The notes: generated by a model not told the origin, from the sequence alone. Shown: positions 14,935 through 23,784, numbered from the stretch's first letter. The stretch is 34,830 nucleotides of DNA from an uncultured Akkermansia sp. (GCA_947588735.1 CANQAD010000017.1:1-34830), one strand, 5' to 3'. A program made the numbers and translations.

Positions 14935-15336
14935 TTACTGAGCCTCCGCCGGAGCTTCTTCTGCGGGCGGCTCGGGGGATTCCGCAGCCGGTTCGGCAGG
15001 TTGTGAGGCAGGCTGTTCCGGAATCGGCGCGACGGGTTGCTGAGTTGCCGGGGCTTTGTCATCCGTCAAATCTGTAGGGTGGCTGCGCTTGTACTGCGCG
15101 TTCATGAGCACCGCCAGCACGAAACAGAGAATCATGAAAAGCGTCCCGAAAAAGACCGTCCCTTTCTTGAGCACGTCAGTGGTCTGCGCACCAAAAGCCT
15201 GGTCCGTCATTTGAGCGCCGAACGCTGCGCCGAGTCCTTCCTGCTTCGGGCGCTGCATGAGCACGACGAGCAGCAGCAGCGCGCTCACAATAAGCAGCAG
15301 GGCAAATACAATGTAGATGGAAGATTGCAGAAACAT
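14935..15336 (-). CDS. secG: Preprotein translocase subunit SecG
   Basis: 133 residues. Two membrane helices (about 7-27 and 60-80) flank the conserved loop MQRPKQEGLGAAFGA...FGAQTTDVLKKGT, the SecG hallmark. The C terminus is a Pro/Glu/Ala-rich tail of about 45 residues, an extension absent from short SecG proteins and presumably cytoplasmic or periplasmic and disordered. SecG assists SecYEG/SecA protein export in the inner membrane. Located 50 nt after panD and 26 nt before the EIIA gene. Confidence 0.93.
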   Translation of the reverse strand: MFLQSSIYIVFALLLIVSALLLLVVLMQRPKQEGLGAAFGAQMTDQAFGAQTTDVLKKGTVFFGTLFMILCFVLAVLMNAQYKRSHPTDLTDDKAPATQQPVAPIPEQPASQPAEPAAESPEPPAEEAPAEAQ

Positions 15337-15386
15337 GGCGGAGGGATTGTAGCGGAAGAGAGCAGGGTTGTAAAGAGCGGAGGTTG

Positions 15387-15725
15387 TCAGGAGATAATTT
15401 CGTTGAGTTCATTGCAGACGATGCGCTTCGGAGTAATCGGCTTGTCGTCCAGCGCAAAGCTCATGATGACCACGCGTTCACCGGCCTTGACAAGGTGAGC
15501 AGCACCGCCGTTGATGATGATTTGACCGGTTCCTGGAGGCCCGACAAGAACGTAGGTTTCAAAGCGATGACCGGTGGTCACCGAGGCTACGAGCACTTTT
15601 TCGCCGGGCCAGAGACCGGCGGCTTCGACAAGGTCCTGCGGGATCTCAATACTGCCCTCGTAGGCTACATCCCCGCGAGTCACCTTGGCTCGGTGAATTT
15701 TCGACTTGAGCTGCGATACGAGCAT
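15387..15725 (-). CDS. panD: Aspartate 1-decarboxylase
   Basis: 112 residues from the ATG at 15725; an upstream in-frame start would extend into element E4, so I reject it. KSKIHRAKVTRGDVAYEGS contains the Gly-Ser self-cleavage site (S24 or S25) that yields the pyruvoyl cofactor, and GQIIINGGAAHLVKAGERV is the second family signature. The enzyme converts L-aspartate to beta-alanine for pantothenate and CoA. It is first in an operon with secG and the EIIA gene, with a promoter at 15749-15778. No other pan genes are in the window. Confidence 0.95.
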   Translation of the reverse strand: MLVSQLKSKIHRAKVTRGDVAYEGSIEIPQDLVEAAGLWPGEKVLVASVTTGHRFETYVLVGPPGTGQIIINGGAAHLVKAGERVVIMSFALDDKPITPKRIVCNELNEIIS

Positions 15726-15748
15726 AGTCTTGCTGTTTGTCGGGCACT

Positions 15749-15778
15749 TATGAAACAACTTTTTGCCGCAAAGGTCAA
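15749..15778 (-). promoter_or_regulatory. Candidate panD operon promoter
   Basis: TTGACC (15773-15778), 18-nt spacer, TTCATA (15749-15754) on the minus strand, about 23 nt before the panD ATG. Element E4 begins roughly 19 bp upstream and leaves the promoter intact. Confidence 0.35.
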
Positions 15779-15796
15779 GCAAAAACACGTTGAAAG

Positions 15797-16057
15797 CAGG
15801 GCAAGCGCGCATTTGTCCCGATAAAGTTTCTTTAAGACAATTTAAATAATTTACAATTAGCGATTTAAAATAGACAGCCGTGCAAAGTGAGCGCACCGAG
15901 GCGAGAGCGGCCCGTTGGGAAGTTTGCTCTATTTTTCCATTTCATCCCAGTGCATTTGCCCGGAAATCGACGCCAAAACAACCGTTCCAAAACTGTAAAT
16001 GGTTCGTGTTTTTTGGGGGACAAATGTGGGGCCAACGCATTTTCTTATGCATTGGCC
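15797..16057. repeat. Repeat element E4 with terminal hairpin
   Basis: Fills the gap between panD and nth. Left end CAGGGCAAGCGCGCATTTGT then CCCG; right end GGGGGACAAATGTGGGGCC. Its 15850-15910 part is the inverse of 13535-13600 in E3 (shared CAAAGTGAGCGCACCGAGGC). The right end runs into an imperfect hairpin (16030-16057, arms GGCCAACGCAT and ATGCATTGGCC) related to the hairpins of copies A and B and of E7. It lies about 47 nt beyond the nth stop. Confidence 0.65.
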
Positions 16058-16104
16058 CTGACACCGAAAGTACCCGCGCGCACGGGCGCCCGACGCAGAA
16101 ATGT

Positions 16105-16722
16105 TCAGCGGCGCAACCGGGCGCAAATGGCGCAGCAGGGATTGCAGCCGCGTGCCGGACAAAAACTTCGTCCCCAGAGGATGAATTGGAGGTGCAGCTT
16201 GCCCCACGCATCCTGCGGGTAGAGGCGTTTGAGATCAGTCTCAACACGCTGCACGGTATGACCGCTGCTCAACGCCCAGAGCCGAGCCAGGCGGAAGATA
16301 TGCGTATCCACCGGGAAAGCAGGGAAACCGAATGCCTGGTTCATGACAACGCTTGCAGTTTTATGGCCCACGCCTGGCAGAGCCTCCAGTTCTTCAAAGG
16401 ATTTCGGCACTTGGCAGCCATAACGTTCGGTGAGGATACGTGCTGTCTGAACGAGATGAAGGGCTTTGGAATCCGCCAGACCGCATGTGGCAATAAAGGG
16501 ACGCAGTTCATGCGGTTCCATGGCGGCCATTGCCTGCGGATTGCCCGCTACTTCAAAGAGAGCGGGCGTTATCTTGTTCACGCGAGCATCTGTGCAGCGC
16601 GCGGAAAGCATCACGGCCACAAGCAAGGTGAAGGCATCCCTGTGCTTGAGCGGCACCTGAGGTTCCGGAAAAGCGCGATCCAATTCGGCTGCGACCAGCG
16701 CGGCACGTTGCGTAATACGCAT
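16105..16722 (-). CDS. nth: Endonuclease III
   Basis: 205 residues. The helix-hairpin-helix LPGVGHKTASVVMNQAFG carries the catalytic Lys and FPVDTHIFRLARLW the catalytic Asp, as in bifunctional DNA glycosylase/AP lyases that remove oxidised pyrimidines. The iron-sulfur loop is unusual: the C terminus FCPARGCNPCCAICARLRR has five cysteines spaced C-x4-C-x2-C-C-x2-C, not the usual C-x6-C-x2-C-x5-C. The frame around it is clean with no sign of a frameshift. It lies 35 nt behind the small lipoprotein gene and is probably last in that operon. Confidence 0.92.
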   Translation of the reverse strand: MRITQRAALVAAELDRAFPEPQVPLKHRDAFTLLVAVMLSARCTDARVNKITPALFEVAGNPQAMAAMEPHELRPFIATCGLADSKALHLVQTARILTERYGCQVPKSFEELEALPGVGHKTASVVMNQAFGFPAFPVDTHIFRLARLWALSSGHTVQRVETDLKRLYPQDAWGKLHLQFILWGRSFCPARGCNPCCAICARLRR

Positions 16723-16757
16723 GGCGGGGAAGAGACAATCAGATCCAAAAGGGGATG

Positions 16758-16973
16758 CTACCGTCGGGAATTGCTCAGAGGACCGAGGATAGCCTCACCT
16801 TCCTGGCGCGTGGTGCGGTTCCAGGATTTCATGACATCGGTGCTGCCTTTGGGCTGCACGACCGTTCGGTTGGTGGGGGGCACAGGAGGCACGGCACGCT
16901 GGCAAGCGGGCGGGCATCCCAGTGTCACCACCGCGACCAGAAATGTTCCCAAAGCTCTTTCCCGGTGAATCAT
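16758..16973 (-). CDS. Small putative lipoprotein
   Basis: 71 residues from the ATG at 16973. The N terminus (MIHRERALGTFLVAVVTLGC) is a basic-hydrophobic signal ending in a plausible, not perfect, lipobox; the mature part is Pro-rich (RAVPPVPPTNRTVV) and ends in MKSWNRTTRQEGEAILGPLS, which looks structured. It fits between the coiled-coil gene (21 nt upstream) and nth (35 nt downstream) on the same strand. I recognise no named family; small envelope lipoprotein is the best reading. Confidence 0.55.
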   Translation of the reverse strand: MIHRERALGTFLVAVVTLGCPPACQRAVPPVPPTNRTVVQPKGSTDVMKSWNRTTRQEGEAILGPLSNSRR

Positions 16974-16994
16974 CGCACGCAACGTTCAAGAATA

Positions 16995-17858
16995 TCAGGA
17001 ACCCATCGGAACCTTGCGGAGAACCAAGTCGCCCACCTCAAGCATGACTCCACGGGGCAGCTTCTCCTCATCGTACTCGGCTACCACCTGACCGCCGCTT
17101 ACGCTCACAATACGCAGCGTGGCGATGGCAATACCATTGCGTTGCACGAGCAGTGGGGTTGTGTCCCCCGGGTAAAAGCCGCTGTCTTCACCGGCATTGA
17201 AGACGACGAAATGCCACTGCGGATTGACCGCAGCAATGGTATATTCAAGGCCGTTGTTGCGGTAAGTTTCCATGAACTTGACATTCTGTTCTTTCTTGGC
17301 ATTGAGGTCCACGGTAGCTTGACTCACTTCTTTGTTGAGCTCCTCGCGTTGAGCGACAAGTTTCTTGCTCTGCTCGTCAAGCTTGGCAATGGCTTCAGAA
17401 TTCTCCTGCACATAGCTGTGAAGCGTGTCGGCAGCGTTCTCCGTGTCTGCATTTTCCAGACCGGGGATACTCTGGAGCTGGGCAGAGAGCTCGTTCTTTT
17501 GTTGCTCGAGTTCGTCCTGGTGTTGGGCGGCCTCTTCATTACGCGCAATCATACGCTCCATTTCGGCCTTATGGTTTTCGGCGGCGCGGCGGGCGTCATC
17601 CAACTTTTCAACAGCATTGAGAGCCTCCGCCTGGCGTGACTTGTTCGCTTTCAGCGCATCACTCCGGGTCTTGGCAATCGTGGCAGCCTCCGTGACGAGG
17701 TTTTTGTTGGTAAGAACCATACCGGCCGGCTCCGAGGTGAAGCCGGTGCGGGCCCCTACCAGCATGCGCATGGTTGTATCTTGGCTGGATGCGTAGTAGT
17801 AGCCGACAAGTCCCAGTACAACTACGCAGCTGAGCAGGATGTAGGTAACGATTTTCAT
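16995..17858 (-). CDS. Membrane-anchored coiled-coil protein with C-terminal beta domain (paralogue 2)
   Basis: 287 residues. One N-terminal membrane helix (about 4-23, ILLSCVVVLGLVGYYY), a long coiled coil (about 55-185, rich in Glu/Lys/Gln/Ala), then a beta domain: VNPQWHFVVFNAGEDSGFYP, LVQRNGIAIATLRIVSVSGG, VMLEVGDLVLRKV. The pattern of an N-in anchor, periplasmic coil and small barrel recalls MreC or FlgT C-terminal domains, but overall identity to those is not obvious. It starts 20 nt after the gene for a clear paralogue, so the two may form a hetero-oligomer. Function unknown. Confidence 0.82.
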   Translation of the reverse strand: MKIVTYILLSCVVVLGLVGYYYASSQDTTMRMLVGARTGFTSEPAGMVLTNKNLVTEAATIAKTRSDALKANKSRQAEALNAVEKLDDARRAAENHKAEMERMIARNEEAAQHQDELEQQKNELSAQLQSIPGLENADTENAADTLHSYVQENSEAIAKLDEQSKKLVAQREELNKEVSQATVDLNAKKEQNVKFMETYRNNGLEYTIAAVNPQWHFVVFNAGEDSGFYPGDTTPLLVQRNGIAIATLRIVSVSGGQVVAEYDEEKLPRGVMLEVGDLVLRKVPMGS

Positions 17859-17878
17859 AGTAGAAAAGGGTATCGTGT

Positions 17879-18769
17879 TCAGTCTTTCTTCACCGGACGC
17901 ACGGAGACAACACGGTCGCCGGGCTCAACCGACTCTCCGGCAAGCAGGGTATTCATGATGATGTCGCAGCTCGAACGGTTGCTCTCCACCAGTGTCACGT
18001 TCAATTCGCAAATTTTACGCTCGTCGCGCATAACGGCGAGGTGCGAACCGATGATAACGCCTTCATCCACACCGGCGTCCACAATCACGTAATCCCAAGA
18101 CGGGTCAGCGATCACCACGCTGCAGTCGAGAGTCTCGGGCGACACGCGGGCCTGCCGTTCACGCGCCAAAGCGTCCTCGCTTTTGATGGCCTCGTTCAAG
18201 CTGTCTTTGCGGCTTTGAAGAGCTTGAATGGAGGATTCATCCTTGGCGATTTCGCCGGCGATCTCCTCACGTTTGGCTTTCAGTAAATTGATATTACTGG
18301 CGATGTTGCTGAGCACGTCCGGATCGGAGGCATCCATGTCGGCCACTTCCACATCGCCGCGTTCCCGCAAATCAGAGAGAGCTTTCTGGAACACCTCGTC
18401 ATTCACGAGAGTATCCAGCATACTTTGCTTTTTCTCGTTAAATTCGTCAATGGCGCCGCCCATGCTCTTGAACTCAGCCTCAAGCCGCTGAATCTCGGTG
18501 GTGTAGGTGACGTCTTCTTCGCGGAACTTGGCCTCCTGTTGTTCAGCGTCAGCTTTGCACTTGACGAGCCACTCGCCGCGCATGCGAGCGTAGGCGTCAA
18601 TGCTCTCATCGGTAAAGATTTCTTTGTTCTTTGCTATGGCATTATCATACTGGGCTTGCAGAGCCGCCACCTCACCGTTGGCAGAGACGAGTCCCTGGTG
18701 AGTTTTGTAAAAGACGAAAGAGCCCGCAGCAAGCAGTACGAGAGAGACTATGACGATATATTTCCACAT
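17879..18769 (-). CDS. Membrane-anchored coiled-coil protein with C-terminal beta domain (paralogue 1)
   Basis: 296 residues from the ATG at 18769 (MWKYIVIVSLV); earlier in-frame starts fall in the promoter region. Membrane helix at about 4-21, a charged coiled-coil region over about 30-200, then a C-terminal beta domain with IADPSWDYVIVDAGVDEGVI, LAVMRDERKICELNVTLVES and ESVEPGDRVVSVRPV. The same order of motifs (P-W-VV-AG-D-G, then V-R-I-L-V, then VGDxV) appears in the next gene, so they are paralogues by tandem duplication. First gene after its own promoter at 18801-18829. Function unknown. Confidence 0.82.
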   Translation of the reverse strand: MWKYIVIVSLVLLAAGSFVFYKTHQGLVSANGEVAALQAQYDNAIAKNKEIFTDESIDAYARMRGEWLVKCKADAEQQEAKFREEDVTYTTEIQRLEAEFKSMGGAIDEFNEKKQSMLDTLVNDEVFQKALSDLRERGDVEVADMDASDPDVLSNIASNINLLKAKREEIAGEIAKDESSIQALQSRKDSLNEAIKSEDALARERQARVSPETLDCSVVIADPSWDYVIVDAGVDEGVIIGSHLAVMRDERKICELNVTLVESNRSSCDIIMNTLLAGESVEPGDRVVSVRPVKKD

Positions 18770-18800
18770 AGCTGGTGTAGTTGGGAGCTGTACGCTATCC

Positions 18801-18829
18801 TTTTTACACCAGAACAAGCCGCTCTGCAA
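18801..18829 (-). promoter_or_regulatory. Candidate promoter of the coiled-coil/nth operon
   Basis: TTGCAG (18824-18829), 17-nt spacer, TAAAAA (18801-18806) on the minus strand, about 31 nt before the first ATG and directly behind the pnp terminator. Confidence 0.35.
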
Positions 18830-18870
18830 TCAAAAAATACACATTGGCGAACATTTTTTTTATTTTTTAC

Positions 18871-18912
18871 AAAAAGAAAGAGAAAGACCGCTCACCCGTG
18901 GCGAGTGAGCGG
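18871..18912 (-). terminator. Rho-independent terminator of pnp
   Basis: On the minus strand the arms CCGCTCAC (18905-18912) and GTGAGCGG (18888-18895) close a 9-nt loop and are followed by a T-rich run with C interruptions, then a further poly-T stretch. It lies 31 nt after the pnp stop. Confidence 0.85.
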
Positions 18913-18943
18913 CGCTTCAATCTTTCAGGGTGAAAAAGCAGGC

Positions 18944-21085
18944 TCAGGCCTGGTCGGCAGCTTCCCTGGCTCTACGGTCGCGAGCCGCCGCGCGCATGGA
19001 CATCTTTACGCGGCCTTTGTCGTCAATGCCGATGCACTTGGCTGTGACGATATCACCGACCTTGACAACATCTTCCGTTTTCTGAGTACGCCCTTCGGCA
19101 AGCTCAGAAATGTGGATAAGACCGTCCTTGCCGGGGAGAACCTCCATGAAGGCCCCGAATTCTTTGGTGGATACGATTTTGCCTTCGTAGATTTCGCCAA
19201 CTTCGATTTCCTTGAACATACGACCGATGAGGAAGAGGGCGCGTTCCACGCCTTCCTGGCGGCTGCCATAGATGCGTACGGTGCCGTCTTCCTCAATGTT
19301 GATATCCGTGCAGGTTTCAGCTTGCAGGGCTTTGATGTTCTTGCCGCCGGGACCAATAAGCTCTCCAATGCGATCTTCGGGAATGGTGGTGGTCGCAATG
19401 CGCGGAGCCTTCGGACTGAGCGGCTGCGGCGCAGGAATTGCATCGCACATGGTGTCGAGCACCTGCATACGCCCCTGTTTGGCCAGATGAATGGCGTCCT
19501 CCAGAATCTCCAGCGGAATGCCCGGGAGCTTCAGATCCAGCTGGTAGCCCGTCACGCCTTCTGCCGAACCGCAGAGCTTGAAATCCATGTCGCCGTAAAA
19601 GTCCTCTGAACCAATGATGTCCAACAGTGTCTTATAACGCTTTGGCACGCGGTCGCCGGGGTTTTCAAACTCGGTCACAAGGCCGACGGAAATGCCGGAT
19701 ACAGGGCGTTTGAGCGGCACGCCTGCTGCAAGCAGGGACATGGTGCCGGCGCATACGGAGGCCATGGAGGTAGAGCCGTTGGATTCCATAATTTCGGAGG
19801 AAACCCGGATGGCGTAGGGGAATTGATCCTCAGCAGGAATCACTGGGGCGATCGAGCGTTCAGCCAGGGCGCCATGACCGATTTCGCGGCGGTTTTGTCC
19901 GCCGAAGCGTCCGGTTTCACCCACGGTGAAGGGTGGGAAGTTGTAGTGCAGGATGAAGCGTTTTTCGTCCACCGAGCCGGTGTAGTTGTCCAGATATTGC
20001 TTTTCTTCCAGCGGAGCAAGAGTTGCCAGGCAGAGCGACATGGTTTCGCCGCGCGAGAAGAGAGCGGAACCATGCACGACATTGGGCAGCACATTAACCT
20101 CTGCCTTGAGCGGGCGAAGCTGCTTGATGCCGCGGCCGTCAGCACGTCTGTCATGCTCCATAATGGAGATGCGGAAAGCCTTTTTCTGAATGTACTCAAA
20201 GACCTGTTCCACGTCAAAGTCGGTAGCTTCCGGGTGGGCTTGCTTAATGGCGGCTTCCACCTCGTCGCGCAGGGCGCCTACTTGCTTTTGGCGCTGAATC
20301 TTATTGGGGGCATAAATGGCTTCCTCAATGCGATCGCCGGCAATCTGGTAGCCGATTTCGAGCAGCTCGGGCTTGGCCACGGTGAGCTCATACTCGCGGG
20401 TGGGCTTGCCGCATTGGGCGCGCAGCTCTTCCTGCGCGGCGCAGATCTTAGCCACATTCTCCTGGGCTACATGGAGAGCCCGAATGAAATCCTCCTCGGG
20501 CAACTCTTTGGCAGAACCCTCAATCATGATCACCTGGTCTTTGGAACCGGCGTACACGAGATCCAGGTCGGACTCCAGACGTTGCTTGTTGGTGGGATTG
20601 ATGACAAATTCGCCATTGATCCGCCCCACGCGCACGGCGCCAACAGGTTCGGCAAAAGGAAGATCCGAGATCACGCACGCGGCAGAGGCTCCGTTGATAC
20701 TCAGGATATCCGGTTCATTCTCGCCATCGGCTGCCATCAGCAGTGAAATCACCTGCGTGTCGTAAAAGTACCCCTTCGGGAACATCGGACGAAGAGGCCG
20801 ATCGGTCATGCGGCAGGTCAGGATTTCTTTTTCCGTTGGACGTCCTTCGCGTTTGAAGTACCCGCCGGGGAAAAGCCCTGCGGCCGCAGCTTTTTCTTTG
20901 TATTCGACCGAGAGCGGGAAGAAGGTCTGCCCTTCCTTGATCTTTGTCGCGCTTACGACAGTTACCAGCACCACGGTATCCCCGCATCGTACGGTGACGG
21001 CGCCATCTGCCAATCTCGCAATTTTACCTGTTTCAATAGTGATGGGATTGGCGCCCACGGCGCACTCAACTTTGTATATACTCAT
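18944..21085 (-). CDS. pnp: Polyribonucleotide nucleotidyltransferase (PNPase)
   Basis: 713 residues with the full domain order: two RNase PH-like domains separated by a helical linker, a KH domain ([18 protein letters not shown]) and an S1 domain ([20 protein letters not shown]). The second PH domain holds the catalytic residues in [12 protein letters not shown] (counterparts of E. coli Asp486, Asp492, Lys494). PNPase degrades RNA 3'-5' by phosphorolysis and is a degradosome component. Unlike many genomes, no rpsO lies upstream; the gene has its own promoter, a ~125-nt leader with a hairpin and its own terminator, so it is monocistronic. Short C-terminal tail after S1. Confidence 0.97.
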   Translation of the reverse strand: MSIYKVECAVGANPITIETGKIARLADGAVTVRCGDTVVLVTVVSATKIKEGQTFFPLSVEYKEKAAAAGLFPGGYFKREGRPTEKEILTCRMTDRPLRPMFPKGYFYDTQVISLLMAADGENEPDILSINGASAACVISDLPFAEPVGAVRVGRINGEFVINPTNKQRLESDLDLVYAGSKDQVIMIEGSAKELPEEDFIRALHVAQENVAKICAAQEELRAQCGKPTREYELTVAKPELLEIGYQIAGDRIEEAIYAPNKIQRQKQVGALRDEVEAAIKQAHPEATDFDVEQVFEYIQKKAFRISIMEHDRRADGRGIKQLRPLKAEVNVLPNVVHGSALFSRGETMSLCLATLAPLEEKQYLDNYTGSVDEKRFILHYNFPPFTVGETGRFGGQNRREIGHGALAERSIAPVIPAEDQFPYAIRVSSEIMESNGSTSMASVCAGTMSLLAAGVPLKRPVSGISVGLVTEFENPGDRVPKRYKTLLDIIGSEDFYGDMDFKLCGSAEGVTGYQLDLKLPGIPLEILEDAIHLAKQGRMQVLDTMCDAIPAPQPLSPKAPRIATTTIPEDRIGELIGPGGKNIKALQAETCTDINIEEDGTVRIYGSRQEGVERALFLIGRMFKEIEVGEIYEGKIVSTKEFGAFMEVLPGKDGLIHISELAEGRTQKTEDVVKVGDIVTAKCIGIDDKGRVKMSMRAAARDRRAREAADQA

Positions 21086-21163
21086 TTTCTTTTCGTATTC
21101 GTCTTATGTCGGCTCCATTCTGCACCGCAGGAAACCGAAGCCGACGATTGCTTCCCTTGGTCA

Positions 21164-21181
21164 GGTGGGCACACACCCACC
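21164..21181 (-). promoter_or_regulatory. Hairpin in the pnp 5' leader
   Basis: GGTGGG-TGTGTG-CCCACC on the minus strand, a perfect 6-bp GC stem within the predicted pnp leader, about 80 nt before the ATG. Structured pnp leaders mediate autoregulation in E. coli; similar use here is inference. Confidence 0.4.
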
Positions 21182-21216
21182 GCCTCAGCACGTTCTTCAC
21201 ACACAAAGGCAGCAAC

Positions 21217-21245
21217 ATTATACGCCTGATTCCTTCATGATGCAA
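21217..21245 (-). promoter_or_regulatory. pnp promoter
   Basis: TTGCAT (21240-21245), 17-nt spacer, perfect TATAAT (21217-21222) on the minus strand. Predicted start near 21210 gives a leader of about 125 nt. Confidence 0.75.
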
Positions 21246-21262
21246 GCCTTTAACGTGTACTA

Positions 21263-21647
21263 ACCACATTTGTTCCAGGAAAAAGCATCCCCAGCAGGCG
21301 ATTATCGTCGCATAACGAAGAATAACCCATTGATAATTTTCGATTAACGACTGACGATTTGGAAAGAGTGCGCGCTGGCTCTCCAAATCGTCAATCGTAA
21401 CTCGAAACTCGAAAATCCCCTTGTGTTTCAGCTTCGTTCCCCCACTCAGCTTTCTAACCAGTTCTGCGCGCAGTTCCGCCCTCCCCCCGCTGCTCACGCT
21501 CCGCATTTCCCGAGCCTCCGGCTCGCTATCTTTTCAAATCGTGATTCGTAATTCGTAAATCGTAAATAACCAAATGGTTATGACGTATGATATGCCGTTG
21601 ACAACTTATTGGGGATTGCTTTTTCTTGGGGCAAATATGGGTTTGCC
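21263..21647. repeat. Repeat element E5, near-palindromic
   Basis: Both ends are of the left-end type: CCACATTTGTTCCAGGAAAA at the left and, inverted, GGCAAACCCATATTTGCCCC at the right, each followed inward by AAGCATCCCC/AAGCAATCCCC and a GTCGCATAAC or GGCATATCAT block. A single inverted core lies between (stem CGAGCC-GGA-GGCTCG, with AACTGGTTAGAAAGCTGAGT). It fills the space between the pnp promoter and the hemB promoter without overlapping either. Confidence 0.78.
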
Positions 21648-21668
21648 GTGGCGGCGCAAAGTTTCGGC

Positions 21669-21697
21669 TGGCATCAGGGAGAGGGATATGGTAGAAT
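21669..21697 (+). promoter_or_regulatory. Candidate hemB promoter
   Basis: TGGCAT (21669-21674), 17-nt spacer, TAGAAT (21692-21697), giving a ~53-nt leader that contains the GC-rich palindromic stretch CGCCCGCGGGCG. Confidence 0.4.
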
Positions 21698-21756
21698 CGC
21701 CCGCGGGCGGGGACGTCAAACCAGCCCGGTCCCACGCCGTCCCAGTTTAACTTGTT

Positions 21757-22755
21757 ATGATGAAATTACCGATACGACCTCGCCGAAACAGAAAAAATGA
21801 GGCCATGCGCGGTTTGGTGAGAGAAACCACGCTCAGTGCAGCGGATCTGATCTGTCCCATGTTTGTGCAAATGGGGGAGGAGGACGAGCCGATAGAATCG
21901 CTGCCGGGTTGCACCCGTTGGAGCGTGTCCGGTCTCGTGCGTGAGTGCCGCCGTTTGCACGGGTTGGGCATACCATGTGTCGATCTCTTCGGCGTGGTGC
22001 CGGAAAGGCTCAAAACGCCGGACGGCGCGGAAGCGCACAATCCACAGGGTATCGTGCAACGCGCTATCCGAGCCCTGAAGGCCGAGCTGCCCGGTCTGTT
22101 GGTGATGACGGATGTGGCGCTTGACCCGTACAGCTCTTATGGGCAGGACGGCATTGTGCGCGAGCTTCCGGGTGGCGGGGTGGAGGTGCTCAACGATGAG
22201 ACTGTGGAGGCTTTGGTGCAGCAGGCGCTCAGCCACGCTGAGGCCGGGGCGGACCTTATTTCTCCGAGCGATATGATGGACGGGCGGGTTGCAGCTCTGC
22301 GCTCAGCCCTGGATGAACGAGGGTACACGCAGGTGTCCATCATGAGCTACACTTCCAAGTACGCATCGGCTTTGTACGGCCCCTTTCGTGGCGCTTTGGG
22401 AAGCGCTCCTAAGGCGGGGGATAAAAAAGGCTACCAGATGGATCCGGCCAATGCACGTGAAGCGTTGCGAGAGGCGGCGCTGGATGAGCAAGAGGGGGCA
22501 GATATTTTGATGGTGAAGCCTGCCACGTATTACTTGGATGTGATTGCGGCAATGCGGGGACAGACGAAACTGCCCATCGCAGCATACCACGTGAGCGGGG
22601 AATATTTGATGCTTAAATCCGCTGCAGCGTCCGGCTGGTTGGATGAAAAGGCAGCCACCCTGGAGGCTCTCGTAAGCATCCGCCGCGCTGGAGCCGACAT
22701 GATTCTCACCTACGCTGCGCCGCAGGTGGCAGAATGGCTTGCACGGAGGGATTGA
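21757..22755 (+). CDS. hemB: Delta-aminolevulinic acid dehydratase (porphobilinogen synthase)
   Basis: 332 residues. Catalytic lysines are Lys201 in SIMSYTSKYASALYGPFR and Lys254 in ADILMVKPATYY. The metal loop reads DVALDPYSSYGQDG (119-132), with Asp in place of the zinc-binding cysteines, so this is the zinc-independent, Mg-dependent class. It condenses two aminolevulinate molecules to porphobilinogen for haem and related tetrapyrroles. Two adjacent ATGs (21757 and 21760) are possible starts; no clear ribosome site distinguishes them. The downstream EEP-type gene starts 3 nt after the stop. Confidence 0.96.
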   Translation: MMKLPIRPRRNRKNEAMRGLVRETTLSAADLICPMFVQMGEEDEPIESLPGCTRWSVSGLVRECRRLHGLGIPCVDLFGVVPERLKTPDGAEAHNPQGIVQRAIRALKAELPGLLVMTDVALDPYSSYGQDGIVRELPGGGVEVLNDETVEALVQQALSHAEAGADLISPSDMMDGRVAALRSALDERGYTQVSIMSYTSKYASALYGPFRGALGSAPKAGDKKGYQMDPANAREALREAALDEQEGADILMVKPATYYLDVIAAMRGQTKLPIAAYHVSGEYLMLKSAAASGWLDEKAATLEALVSIRRAGADMILTYAAPQVAEWLARRD

Positions 22756-22758
22756 GGG

Positions 22759-23784
22759 ATGAAGACCTTTTTTCAGAGACTGATGCGGCGCAGTGATTTT
22801 CTGCTCGTTTTGCTGTCCGTACTCATCAGTATTTTGCTCTACTTGTACTTTGCGCCTTCGGCACAAGAGGTTTATGCTGTTGAGGCGCCGCAGGCGGTTG
22901 CTTTGTCCGCGCCGGTTGAAGTTGAAGGAGAGGGATCATCTTTTGCCGTGCCGAAAGCCGGTCCGCCGGTTCGGTTTCTCATGCTTAACACGCAAAATTA
23001 TTTTGTACCGGGGGACAAGCCTCGCTCCCAGCACTTTCGCGCCATGAAACCCGTTCGCAAGCGTGAAGCCGTGGCGAGCGTGATTGCTTCCGCTAAGCCG
23101 GAGATTGTGGGACTGGTGGAGATTGGGGGGCAGGCGGCTTTGCAAGATCTGGTGCGACGCCTGGCGAGCCGCGGCCTGCATTATCCGTACACCAGAGTGC
23201 TGGAGAGATGGGGAGAAGATCGTGCTCTGGCCATCCTCTCGCGCTATCCCATTGTCAAGGATTACTCCGTTGCAGAGTGTCTGCTGGAGGGTGGAACAGC
23301 GAGGCGTATGCTGCGCGGAATTTTGGACGTGCTTGTCAAATTGCCGGATGGAAGGCATTTTCGCATCATGGGAGCGCACCTGAAGTCGAAGCGAACGGAC
23401 GATCCGATAGCGGCGGATCTGCTGCGCAGTCGCGAGGCGCGCACATTGGCTACTCATGTCTTGAATGCCACACGGGCGATGCCGCAGATGCCCATTCTCG
23501 TATATGGCGATTGGAATGCCGCTCCGGATGAGTCCTCCCTCACCATCCTCACGCAGGGGAGAACGCGTGCCAGCGCTCTGCGACGCCTTTCCCCGCGCGA
23601 TGACCGCGGTGAGAGCTGGACCATTTACTATAAGAAGGGCGACCAGTACAACGCTTACGATCAAATGTACGTCAACGCCGTACTCTCGCGGCGCATGGGG
23701 AAAAAGACCGGCATGGGAATTGTAACCGGCGAGGCTGCCGGTGAGGCCAGCGACCATCGCGCAGTGTGGTGCGAGATTCGCTGA
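22759..23784 (+). CDS. Membrane-anchored endonuclease/exonuclease/phosphatase family protein
   Basis: 341 residues. An N-terminal membrane helix (about 14-32, LLVLLSVLISILLYLYF) is followed by a linker and then an EEP-fold domain starting near residue 70: LMLNTQNYF, VGLVEIGG with the metal-binding Glu, LAILSRYPI, IMGAHLKSKR, VYGDWNAAPDE and ASDHRAVWCEI, which together give the Asn, Glu, His, Asp-Asn and Asp-His active site. The catalytic domain is probably periplasmic. Substrate (DNA, phospholipid or a phosphoester) cannot be told. Three nt after hemB, so almost certainly co-transcribed. Confidence 0.9.
   Translation: MKTFFQRLMRRSDFLLVLLSVLISILLYLYFAPSAQEVYAVEAPQAVALSAPVEVEGEGSSFAVPKAGPPVRFLMLNTQNYFVPGDKPRSQHFRAMKPVRKREAVASVIASAKPEIVGLVEIGGQAALQDLVRRLASRGLHYPYTRVLERWGEDRALAILSRYPIVKDYSVAECLLEGGTARRMLRGILDVLVKLPDGRHFRIMGAHLKSKRTDDPIAADLLRSREARTLATHVLNATRAMPQMPILVYGDWNAAPDESSLTILTQGRTRASALRRLSPRDDRGESWTIYYKKGDQYNAYDQMYVNAVLSRRMGKKTGMGIVTGEAAGEASDHRAVWCEIR

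Noticed and set aside
18425-19609. Open frame of 394 codons on the plus strand across the end of pnp and a coiled-coil gene
   Set aside because: Spans the pnp terminator and two real genes on the other strand; no domain resemblance.
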